DNA of 64,000 bases from Nereocystis luetkeana. Taxonomy: Eukaryota; Sar; Phaeophyceae; Laminariales; Laminariaceae. The position numbers and the translations under genes are program-made. The stretch spans positions 9,117,324 to 9,181,323 of the forward strand of contig JARUPZ010000024.1 of the NCBI GenBank assembly GCA_031213475.1. Direction: 5' to 3'. Positions 13,322 to 24,600 of the stretch are shown in pieces. Position 1 is the stretch's first letter. Every line of letters starts with the position of its first letter. The notes below the pieces were generated by a model. That model was not told the origin of the DNA and did no database searches. It saw only the letters and a list, made by a program, of their open reading frames with translations.

Positions 13322-14310
13322 CGTTTTTTAACGTTTTTTTTCATACTCCGCTAATACTTTTTTCGTTCGATTTGGTCTGGATCTGATTGGTCGATAAGTG
13401 AATCATCAATCAGGCAGTTTCACATTTGAGTCGAAGAAAACGAATAAAAACGAATTCGACAAGAAATCTTTTGGGACTTCTTTTGCTCTTCATGTTATTC
13501 GATTCGGGGAGTTTGTCCCGCTCAACGTGGCATGCTCCTGAAACCGGAGCAAGCCACGCAAAATTTAGACGTGTTGTCGACTGCTTCCTAGGTGAGATCC
13601 ACCATTCCCGAGAAACAGGGCCACCGGAGCAGCCGCACCGCGAGGTCCGACGGCCCCTAGCACAGAGTAGACCATTCGCGGCGCCTAAAAAATGTACAAG
13701 GCCGTCGCAAACCCAGCTTTTCATCCCTCCTTGCCCTAGCAAACCACACGAGCACCGACCAGGTCACGACTTCGCTCAGAAGTTCGATTGCTGTATCCCC
13801 GTCGTTGTTGCCTGCGTGGGGCTTCGGGGTTGCGGCAGCCACCCAAGACGTCCCAAGAGCGATAGCTTCTTCGGCGGTGCCGGCAGAAACAATCGGGCGC
13901 TGACCTCGGCGCCCCGGGGAGGACGCGGGCCATCGCTCGGCTAGTTGGTTGCCCTCTGGTGTTCGTTGACCCATGTGCGTTATTCGATTTTGTTTTTTAC
14001 TACGCTGTTCCTCGATAGGATCCAAAGGCTTATTTTTCACGAAATTATTTTCGAATCAAATCAAATTATTTTTTTCCTATTCGATTATCATGAAAAAGGT
14101 TTCTCGTTAAGACGGGCCCTAATGGATGTGGCAGACAAAACAGAACAAGCTAAAGAAACAACATCACACATAAAAAAGAGTGATAATAAGAACAAAGGGA
14201 GATAATAGGCAAACCCGGGCGTACGTATATACTATTGATAGAGCCCCACGATACTATTTACAGAGTGGGGGTCCCGCTTTTCGGCGATGACGTTTGCTTG
14301 TCACGGCTTC

Positions 14311-14356
14311 GTCCCACTTTAGTGCGGCTAGCGCGGTTGCCGCACTAAAGCGGGAC
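14311..14356. repeat. Near-perfect 18-bp-arm hairpin
   Basis: GTCCCACTTTAGTGCGGC is followed after 10 bp by its inverse GCCGCACTAAAGCGGGAC, with one mismatch in 18. Related fragments (CACTTTATTGCGGC, GACTTTAGTGCG) lie near 15970 and 16015, so it is probably the core of a small palindromic transposon. Confidence 0.65.
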
Positions 14357-15018
14357 CCGTCCTTCGCCTGGGCGTTCCCCGCATCACAGCGAGCCCTTCA
14401 CGGCTCCGAGTCACTACCAACAACAGGTCAGTACGGCCGTATCTATTTGTAGACATGATCATACGGGAGAAAACCACGGGTCAGACACGAAAATGCCACA
14501 GCAGTTTTGGTGTTCCCGGTTTGTTTCGCCGTTCTTTTGGAAACCCAGTTTATGGGGATAAAATCGCGCATTATCAGGAAGCAGGGTGCCTTTGGTGGAC
14601 CCTGCCGGCGACGAATCACATATGCCAAGGGACAGTTTGGAGAGATAGGCTCGAATGGGACCAGGTCGGCGCGGGATCAGAATGCCAAGTTGGAGCAGGG
14701 TCGGAAAACGCGTCGATCTGTAAAGTTACTTGACAGGATCGTGCCTACCAATAGAGTCTGTCGTTCGGTACAGGGCAGTAGCAGCAGTAGTACCAGCCCC
14801 ACGGCAATACAGCAAGCAGTGCTCAGGGGGCTGTAGCCCCACCCCACGATAAGTGCGAGCACGCACAATGCCATGGGCTGCAGGGAAACTGCTACGCCAG
14901 ATTATAAACGCCACGCCCAAGGGCTCTCGGCAGCCGCAAATGTTGCGGAGGATGTGGCGGCGGCTTCCACGGCATTCGTAGTGAAGTGGAGGATCCAGAC
15001 AGTAATATCGTAGTGGCA

Positions 15019-15243
15019 TACCATATAACACGTGTGACAAGATAACGCAGCCCTTGAACGAATTTGGTTTTCTTGACAACGAGGAGAGTGCAAACGCCTA
15101 GCCATGCGTGTATGGAAAGGCCTCGACGAGATATTTCCAAAGGCACTGTTTCTGGTTGCATGTGATTTCCGTGTCATGGAGAAAATCCTGCCCGGAAATT
15201 CGGTCCAGGGGGTGTGTTGTCTTATCACACGTTTTCTACGGTA
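15019..15243. mobile_element. MITE family V, copy 1
   Basis: The terminal inverted repeat begins TACCATATAACACGTGTGAC on the left and, inverted, TACCGTAGAAAACGTGTGAT on the right; both continue into AAGACAAC-like sequence. Sister copies lie at 27078-27307 and 57954-58206. No coding sequence is present. Confidence 0.7.
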
Positions 15244-15404
15244 ACCCGTTCCACCGCACTACATGGGCCTACGTGCCTTTTACCGCCAAGGTGGCTTGCC
15301 TATGACACCTCGAAAGCGCTGGCGGGAAAGTTTTCAAGCGGAGGGCACGCCCGGCCATCGGGGCGGGGTTGTGATGAACTTATTTACACTTTCGCACCTG
15401 AGGT

Positions 15405-15625
15405 ATACCATACACAGATACTCGTAGATCAGATAGATAATTTAGATCATCTAGTTCCTCGCTTGCGGTTGTGAGGGCTTGTGCAGGATTTGCACACTCA
15501 TAGTACGAATCCAAGCCAAGAAACATGAGCTACTACTGAATATTGTCCAGATTTCACAGCTCCCACCTGGTAACATAAGCTACGAAACAGCAGATCATAC
15601 GTACAGGATCGGGGATAAATCGGCC
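15405..15625 (+). repeat. GATC-rich element, copy 1
   Basis: The left part has GATCAT/CTAG-rich repeats. A body follows with GGTTGTGAGG, GCAGGAT and GCTCCCACCTGG, then ACAT(A/G)AGCTAC and more GATC. Related copies lie near 19975, 22060, 22645 (inverted), 23185 (inverted), 30190 and 62100 (inverted). Confidence 0.55.
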
Positions 15626-16847
15626 TTGAGATATCGGTCTACTGTAGAGTAGATCATGAACTGTGGGGAATCGATTACCTGTCCAAGGTTTGAACGCTTG
15701 AAAGCCCAGGTGGACTTAGGTCTTGCATGCGGCTGGTTCAAGCCCGTAAGCTTGAGATCCTGGGGCTATATACTGAAGCGGAAGGTAGCACACGCTGTAC
15801 ATACGCCGATATCTAAGCACCGTTTGGACATAGTGCTAGTATACATATGGTCCTTCTCTTTCGAGGCAGCGTGGTGCCATACTGGTAGATATTTTAGCAG
15901 GTTATGGTACGATATTTCGGTGACGGCCGTGTTTGCATTCTACCTGGTGTTTGAAAAATATATATATCCCACTTTATTGCGGCACCGCACTTAACCGGGA
16001 TATTTCGGAATCCGACTTTAGTGCGCTTATCGTCGTCTGGCGAGGCACCGGATTCAAGTGGGATTCCCACTGCTGAAATGATGTTTTCTGATGTATGATT
16101 TCATGCAGCGGTAGTAGGTACTACTGTAGAAACAACACCAACTACTACCAGGTTCCTGATACCTGGTATCATATTGCGCCGCTCGTTTGCGAAAGTAGAC
16201 ATTTTCACCCCCCCTCGTATCTATGTATTTAGTGCTACCTGGCATGCGCTGTAGTAAAGGTGCCGTAAATGGTACCAGGTACCTGGCATTTAGTAAATGT
16301 GGCTGTGACTGAACGCTGTGGACGTGTGGAGAGCGCCCAATTGGCTGCACCGTCCATATCTTGTCATTGACACTACGTCATCAGGTGGGCGTGGACTGCC
16401 GCGTTTGTAGACTCTATCAGTTGCGCTTTTAAGTACCTGACAGGCAAGGGGGAGCGGAAGTATCAGGCACTGAGCCCTACTGTGCGTTGCTGGTAGCGTA
16501 CCTAGGAGGCGTTACTACCGTGTTGGCTTCTGTGCGCCAGTCGCTGTTTCCTGTTGGACTCCTGAACGACTTTCAGCAACATTGTACGAGAGTTCTACCC
16601 TTGATATATATATTTGTCGTACGGTTCTCAGCCTCCTTCCATTAACGGCACTCTGCACCACAGAGAGCTCGTATACCATGCACCTGTCGGGCTGGGCATG
16701 CTGCACTAGGCTTTCGCGCTTCTTTATACCAACGCACGATTGCTGTGTTGCCCTGCTTAGCCCCTTCGCGTGGTGCTGCATCGCCCAGGAGGGTTATGGT
16801 ATTAATATTAATAGTAGTGTGTATAGTCTACATCGTTTTACTAGTAT

Positions 16848-16937
16848 TGGTCGGTGGGGAGGTGGAGGTGTTGTTGGGGGTGGGGATAGGTTGGCGGTGT
16901 TGATGTTGATGGTGTTGGTGTTGGTGTTGGTGGTGTT
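16848..16937 (+). repeat. GGTGTT-rich simple sequence
   Basis: This is a G/T-only stretch of GGTGTTG-like units. It is low-complexity sequence with no coding evidence. Confidence 0.7.
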
Positions 16938-18076
16938 ATGTCAGCAAATCGGTTTTTCGTTGCGGACATGCAGTCAGCAGCACCTCCTCCCCCCTCATCT
17001 TTCTCCTCCCCCGCACCGCGTCAGCGCGTTTTCTTCCGTGGCTTGCCATCACTTGCCAGGAAGAAGGTACTAATCGTTATTGAATCCTTGTTACTGCTGC
17101 AGAATTGGCCCTACTCTATTTTTGAGTAGCTTGGCCCCAAAAACGTGGGTGTACTTCTGTAGTAAAAGGTGCTGCCGTACGAAGACGTTCGGCTTGCTAT
17201 CACCTGTGCACACCATTTTTCTCTCCACACCCATCCAAGAATGTAACAAGGCACGAACGTTCACCCCTGCATTGGCACGTTCTTACCTTTCCGATCGCAC
17301 GTCGTTTTCCTCCCGGAAATATATGCTCTACGGTTCCGGTTGCATCGTCTCCTTTCCCAGGCATTATATCCCGCGAATCCAACGAGCTGCGCATCAACCA
17401 TTGTATGTACGAGGACGCAGATCCGGGGATTTGATCGCCTTCGGCGTATATCAGACACTCTGCACGACGATACTAGGAACAGTCCCTGAAGACTGCTGCA
17501 CCTGCCCAAAGTCGCAGACGACTAGGTTTGTAAAGGTTCCCACTAGTGACGTCGTCTTGGCGTCCGCCACGTCTCTGGAGCGCTCAAGTCTATTTCCCGC
17601 CGCAAACATAATCCCACTTTAATTTTGAGTGTTTTGTCCCCTAACACCGGTACGTTTTACTGCTGCAAACATTGCTTTACTCTACCAGGTAATTCCAAGC
17701 TGTCTGCCCTCAAAAACTCGGGTGCGGTTCTTGACCCGTTCCTAGTAGTACTGCGCTGTACATGGCCTAGATTTGGCGCTAATTCCCAGTGTTTCGTTCC
17801 CACAACGGGACTGCAGTCCTATAGGCCTACGAGGGGTTAACTCGTTTTTTGGTATACAAATTTGTAACAGCGTCGAGGCTTCCACTTGAAGGGTAACATA
17901 TTCCGATATAGTGTTCTTCGCAGCCTATCATACCCTTTCTATGTTTTAGTAGTTGATGTGGTGCCTGCGCACAGCACAGCATGTACGCCGACGACCCACA
18001 AATGCAGTGCGCACTACCACTACTCTCGCGTTGTGTTGCGAGGGCAAGAATATTTGTTTCGGAAGGGAAGGAATAA

Positions 18077-18313
18077 AACCTGAAGCTGTCCTGTGACCTT
18101 TCGCTTTGCCCGTGGCATCTTGAGCTCTTGTGCGAGGGCAGCTTTACCGCCTTGCTATGTATAACGTCGCATGCCGCCCTTTCCTGCATCGCCCAAGTAT
18201 TGTAGAACCTGAAGTTGGCCTGTGACCTCCCGCTTCTGCCCGCTGCATCTCGAGCTCTGTACGCGGGCAGCTTCGCTGCCGTGCCTAAATATGACGCCGC
18301 ATGCCGCACTTTA
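18077..18313 (+). repeat. Tandem duplication, period about 129 bp, upstream of the five-motif gene
   Basis: AACCTGAAG..GGCCTGTGACC starts at 18077 and again at 18206. Each unit continues through GAGCTCT, a CGGGCAGCTT-like stretch and CGCATGCCGC. The array ends about 140 bp before the proposed ATG at 18453, so it may lie in the promoter or 5' leader. No regulatory site is recognisable in it. Confidence 0.65.
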
Positions 18314-18452
18314 TTCGTACGAACTGGCTCGTTTCACGTGCTCACAGCTCACAGCAACCTTTCTCCTCTCCGCCCGCTGGTGGCGCTGACATCCATGGTT
18401 GCAGGCGGCTTTATCATTGACCCTGCATGGCCGATCGCCTCCAGGGGATGCC

Positions 18453-18624
18453 ATGGAGAACGAGCGATACGTCTCGCACGATGCCAAACACGATGACAAG
18501 GGTCGGTACTGTTTCCCAGAGGAAGTGTTCCACGTTGTGTCCTACACGCACTCGCCATCCCCCACGCTGCTAGCGTACGAAGAGGCGTTTCGCTCTTCTC
18601 GACCAAAGCAGTGGCCTGGTGGAG
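18453..18624 (+). CDS. Five-motif EsV-1-7 gene, plus arm, exon 1
   Basis: This proposed start exon encodes 57 residues beginning MENERYVSHD and ending with KQWPGG. The ATG sits in a good context (GATGCCATGG). The exon ends in GG, A, G followed by donor GTGAGG, phase 1, which fits the phase-1 acceptor of exon 2. Support is weaker than for the other exons because the matching exon of the minus arm is not in the window. Confidence 0.5.
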
Positions 18625-21600
18625 GTGAGGAGACACTGGTTGGTGTCCAGTATTTAATGACCTGCCCCAGTGAGTGCTTACCGTGGTACCCGGGGTTTCC
18701 TCTTACCAGCGGCTGTTAGTTTTGTTTTTTTGTCATCCTCCAGCGGGTGGATAAAAGTAAAGCCTAGGCTCACCGCACTTCCACATATCAATACGGGTCG
18801 TGTGTTATTTCGACTCTGTTGTATCACTAGTAATCTACGGTTGTTTTGTTGTTAATTGGTGGTACCCAACCGTACTACTACCATTGCAATGGCAGCGCAA
18901 GCTGCGGTGACCTCGGACGTGGCTGTTGGCACAGCAGGTAGGACAGAATGCGTTGGGCACCTCATTCACGATTTTTCCCGGTGAATTCTGCCGCGGAGCC
19001 GAGGGTTTCCTTCTACGAACGACTCTTTTGCCACGGCAGTGGGCCCGCCAGGATGCACTGAACAGCTTTTTCTACCGACGCTAGCTGGGGTAGGGGTATA
19101 CACCTAATTTTATGTGGCTCTTCGTATTTTGGGGCTCACTAGGTCAGTCAATAACCGACTCTCAAGGAAAGTGTACGCTAAGCATCTAATGACTGGGCTT
19201 GGTGAAAAAATCAGATCGAAATCCGAAGACACAATGGTTGGGTGGTTTGAGAGTTACAATGGTTGGGCTCAAGAGTGCAACCCCTATTAGCAACCCCTAC
19301 CGCATGGCGGCTCTACTGGTGACGCCGGTGATGTCACGCGTGACATGCAAGGAAAACTGCACTCACTTTACCGCGCATTTCCTCCCTTTGTCGAAATTCG
19401 CGTTGCTGGTGGGATGGCCAGGCGATGGCCGAGGGGCATACTGCGAAGGTGGGCACAACTGCTCGGCACCACCTTCCTACAGTGTCGACGGCAGAAAACC
19501 CGCGGTCCTGTGCGGAACCCACCGGGAAAACGGCATGCACCGCGTTTGGCACGATGACCGGAACTGCGGTTACAAAGGGTAAGCACGTCTATGCCACGCG
19601 GGCGAGACTGTCGTAAACGAGAGCTCACCGCGCTAGCCGGTGCATGGTGTATACCTCGTACCGCCCAAAACGGCTACACCACTTTCGTCCAAGCGTTGAC
19701 ATGGGCGCTGTTGGCTTTCTGAGCGGAACCGCGGGTATCCCAGTGGTTCTTTCTGGCGCTCAAACGCGGATGTGGAACCTTACTACCGTACTCGCTCCCT
19801 TCCTTTCCCCTTTCGACGCAGATGTGGACGTCTTGCCCAAGTCCGTTACATGTCCGAGGACGGCAAAATCAACCGTTTTTGTCCCAAGCACAAGAATCCT
19901 GACGTGATCGTCACCAGGACTAGGCACTGCCAGGTGATACCTCGCGCAACTATCAATAGTGTGAAGTATTGCACACATCGGACAGATGATGTACAGATAT
20001 CTCATCTACAGATGTATAATCTAAGTGATCTAGATCCTTACCTGCCGTTATGATATGTTGTGCTGGATCTGTATACTACGGGGGACCAACTCTTGCTATT
20101 AATAGTAGAAATGGTTAAACATATAGTTTTTTATATATACCATAGGTCCTATTGACTATGGCCCCCCATAATAGTACAGACCCAACCCGGGAATCTTGTA
20201 GATTATACCAATCGGGAGTACGTCTGCCCTGGATGATATACTGTGGTGGGAATGGGTGTTCTGTCTGACGTGTCCACTATTGCTTTCGCATGCGTTTACC
20301 TGTATCACTTGCGGCCGCATCCTACAGCAGAAGCTTGAGTGGGCATGCTCACTTTCGACATGTCCTAGCCCGCTGACACAGAGTACCGCGCCCGAACGTT
20401 AGCATTTGCTTCCTTTATGACAGGACATTGTGCCCCCCTCCACCCCAATTTCCGCTCTAACGTACCGATCGCGTGGCTTGGTGGCACGCAACGACGACGC
20501 CAACAATGCCGTTGAGTCTCAATGCCCCAATTTCCCTTGGCATGCTATGGCAAAAGGATGGGTGCATCTGCAACTTTCTGAGACTCTTTTCTTGGGGACC
20601 TCTGTATGCCATCCCCCCAAAAAACGTGTTCTAGAAAAGGTGCACGCTTAACCCGATGGGCAATCCCATGGCCTATGCCTGGTATATCGGAAGACCAGTG
20701 CTACGGTAGGAGTAGCACTTTTTCGCTGAAAAACAATTTGAATGACTGTCCTGCCTAACTAACCCTTTCGGAACTGCAGCATCGCTTTGGGGACTGAGTC
20801 GTTTGTCCCCACAATGGGGCTGAATTACTAAAAGGGTTAACCCTTAATCGTCGGAGTGTCACAATTTTTCGTTCGCCATACGATACACCTGGTATGGGAT
20901 TTATCATCGGGTTGAACTTTCATTTTTTTCAAAATCAGTTGTTGGGTGAATTACTAGTGGTTAGGGCTCCTCACGTCAGGAACCTCAGAAAAAATATGGT
21001 GTGCCTCTATATTAGCGTGTGTCCAAGCATACAGTAACAAAAAACGGTGCAATGGTTGGGTGGTACCTCAGTTGAGTTTTATTTAACCAATGGCTGAGTG
21101 CATCAGACATACCGGTAAATAGTATTTGAACACGCGTCACCCAGAACAAACGACCGTGTCCGAACGTTTCGTGGTCCAAACCTTAGCAAGCGTTAGCAGG
21201 TGTTTCCTTGTTGTCATAAAGGATGCTTTGCCCCCCCGCCCCCAGAGGCTTGCTACGTTAGTAAGGGCGGGTGCGCCCATGAATTTATTTGGCTCCTCAA
21301 TTCGAGGGTCTTTATATTGTTAGCGAACTCGTCACCATCAATAAAACTTTGGCCGAACATGGAAGTGCAACCTGAGGAGCAATCCCGTGGGCTATGTATG
21401 TAGGTATAGAAGGCATGCCTTATTATCGAGCGCTGATGAGACTCAATAGATAATAAGACACGGCCTATAGGGCATGTGCCTTGTTAGGCATGCCTCATTG
21501 GGGTAGCTTCTCGGTTGAGGGCCCCCGTCATGTCAAAAATACTTAGCCCGAAACTGCTATTTCCGAGGACCACAGCAGTAATCAGGACCCAGCTTACACT

Positions 21601-24600
21601 CAGAATCCTATTTATTCGAGTATTTCTACTTCTCGTCTGGAGTCCTGATTGCTACGTTCCCCCGTAACACTCGCGACGCCTATCGTGGCAAACGTTCCTA
21701 TGCTCCCTCTCTAGCTTCCCTCTCTAACGTGCCGATCGCTCGGCGTGATGACACACATTGCACAACGCCGTTTGGCAGTACGCTCGCTGCTACAGCACTC
21801 CGGGCTACGGCATGAAGGGAGGACCTCAGAGCTTTTGCCGGGAGCACAAGAGGGCCGGCATGTTCACCAGCCGCAACGGCGAACTCTTGGTGGCGACTAG
21901 AGACGGCAGTGGTAAGGGTGTGGGCTCTCAGAGCAGTAAATTAGGTAAAAGGAGAGCTTCATGCGAAGTACCTTGCAGTGCTGCAGTTCGTGCTGCGCGT
22001 TACCCCTTCTGCGAGAACGGTGTCAGCTTTGCTTGTCGTCCCGCTTGCCACTATTTCGCACCTCGGACAGTTCACGATCTAGATCATCTACAGCAGATCA
22101 TCTACAGAGAGATCACGATCTAGATCCTAATCAGCCGTTGTGGCGTTTTCGGCAGGATCTGTGCAGCACGGATCCAACCCTGGGAACATGTTCTAGACCA
22201 TGCAGGATAGGCGGCTCCACCCGGCAACATGCATGAGCTACAGTAGATATCTACAAATGAGGAATACTGTCACCCTGAAAGATCTTCAAGTGGGGATTGA
22301 TGATTTGTCAGAGGTGTGGGGCTTTTTCAAGTGGAAGAGAAGAGACGCGCGTCCCACCAACGGTTCCCCTGAGTAGCGGAAATAACGTTGCTCGGTAGTT
22401 TAGCCATTGCCGTGACGCTTGCTTTGCGTTCAGTGCTGATTGTCGTCAGAACGGTGGCGGCGCGAGATAGGCCTCTCTACAATGTTTTTGTTCCTGCTCC
22501 GGTTTCGAGGAGTCTACGTAGGGTGAATGGGTTTCAGCGGCGAATTCTTGATGGCGACCCGAGAGGGGGATGGCGGAGCTGTGGGCTCTCAGGGCACCAA
22601 CGTACGTAAGAACTGTACTACAGCACCCGATTTTTCTAGGAAGATACACCCCGATTTTGTATGATCTGTATGATCTAGCTCATGCTGCCGGGCGGGATTT
22701 TGGTGTAGTCTGCATGGTCTACTGTAGCACATGTTTCCTGGGCTGGATCTATCTGTACTGTGTGCAGACCCTGCATCTCAACGGCAGGGGAAAAATGACC
22801 GTAAAATAATTAATGATCTCCACTGTAACGGTAGATCATGTCATGATCTGTTTAAGGTGTGTATTGTCCGAACAAAAACGTCACCAGCCCTTAATTATTT
22901 CGTTTTCGGAGGTTTCGCCGCGACCGGTCGTAGGGTTTAGGCTTCGGCGATCTCGAACGGGGTAGGTACAGCAGCGCCTTTTTTTTTCCGCCTCCGAGTA
23001 AATAAAAAACATCGCAGCTGCTCGTGATAACTGTCGTGCGTTACTATGTCTACCGAGGAGTGTTAGCATCGCTGTTGACCCCACTTCCCACTGTTCACAT
23101 CGGACAGTTCACTGACAGATCACTGACAGATCGCCGACATATCACCGCTCCCCACTCGATGGCCTAGTGCTTTCAGGGAGGATGATTCTTGGTCTGTGTG
23201 ATTTACAGTAGCTAAACGTTGCCGGGTGGGGGCTGTATTTCATGCGTGATCTGTGTAGCACATGTTTCCTTGGCTATATCTGTGTTATACCGATCCTGCA
23301 CGACACATGATAACAGAGGGTTAGGATCTGCAGATGATCTAGATCATGACCTGTCCGATGTGACCGTTTCTGGTGTTGAAGAGATACGCATCCCGCCCTA
23401 CGGGTACGTAGCAGGTACGTGCGCAGTTCACAGTACGTACCATAGACAGGGGTGTGAGTTGGCCGAGTATATCCCCTCTGGAAACCCTCGTGAGGGATAG
23501 CGACCAAAACGATGGTTGATCACTAGGGTGTTACCAACCATTGAACCGTCCAGGAGCAGTGTGAGCGCCCAGCAGTAGTACGGATAGGATCAGGCTTCGC
23601 CTGTACCGTACGACTCCTTGCATTCAACCATTGTAGCTCGGACACGCAACTTCTTTCCCCCGTCAACCATGCAGTGGCCACAATGGTTGCCGTAATCGTC
23701 GCTTTTACCGTCACCTTTTCCCTCTAAGTCCCAAAGGGGTTAAGTCGCCGACTAGTTGGCAGTTGGCTAGGTAGACTATAGCAATCAGTTGCGTGCGGTA
23801 ATTGGCGGAGCTCTGCGCCTTTAGGTGGCTCTGACTGGCACTGTGGCTCGAACTGTCTATGTGTTTTGTTTTGTCAGTGAAGACTAAAGCCAGTTAGTAG
23901 GATCACTTACCTCGCCGCCTAACTGATAAGTAGGCGTAATAACACAGTAAGCCAACTCAAAGTCCCCAAAAATACTGTGTTTGTTGCCAGGGTTTGCCTT
24001 GCGTTCAGTGCTGGTCGACATACGCACGGTAGCGGCACACCGTAGGTCTTGCTGAGGGTCTGTTTTTAATCCTGCTCTTTTTCCACGGGGTCTGGCATGC
24101 GAGACGTTCAGGTCGATGCCTGTATAATATACGTAAACCTTACGGTACGGTTGAAACTGCTTGTCTCATCACATGACCATATCCGCCGTGCTTGGCGCTA
24201 TACTGCCGTTCTCCTTTGTGCCGCGATAACTCTGCAGCATTCAGAACGGAGGCTTCGACTGTACCAAGCGTAGTCCGCAAGGGTGCTAACGAGGGTGAGC
24301 GCACGTAGCCAGTCGGTATGAACCGCAATAGTTGGGGCAACGGGGGTGCTGCTGCGAACGTAGTGGGCAACGTTTTTTTTTGTCTCGGAAACTCCTCATC
24401 CTTTTCCGTGGTATTATGTCTCTTCCTGATACGCCTCGCAGACGGGTACGTACAGCCCCCCAGGAAGTGCATAAGCACCAGCGGTGACCGATACCAGTAC
24501 CCCCCCCCCCTCCCCCTTTCCGCCGCAAACTACGTCGTACAGTCAGGGTGCGTAGTCGTGCGTGCTGCGGCTCGGTAGTTCGCCCACGGAAAGCCCGACG

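Larger units (their letters stand above)
10470..18076. other. Repeat-rich intergenic region, no supported gene
   Basis: Open frames at 11297-12276, 13426-13944 and 13657-14040 overlap one another on both strands, and I recognise no domain in any of them. Runs of G or C interrupt several. Small elements and simple repeats inside this stretch are listed separately. Seven of the 22 exact TACCWGGTA sites of the window lie here. Confidence 0.45.

Noticed and set aside
13426-14040. Opposed open frames of 172 and 127 codons
   Set aside because: They are mutual shadows in GC-rich sequence without a recognisable domain or splice context.
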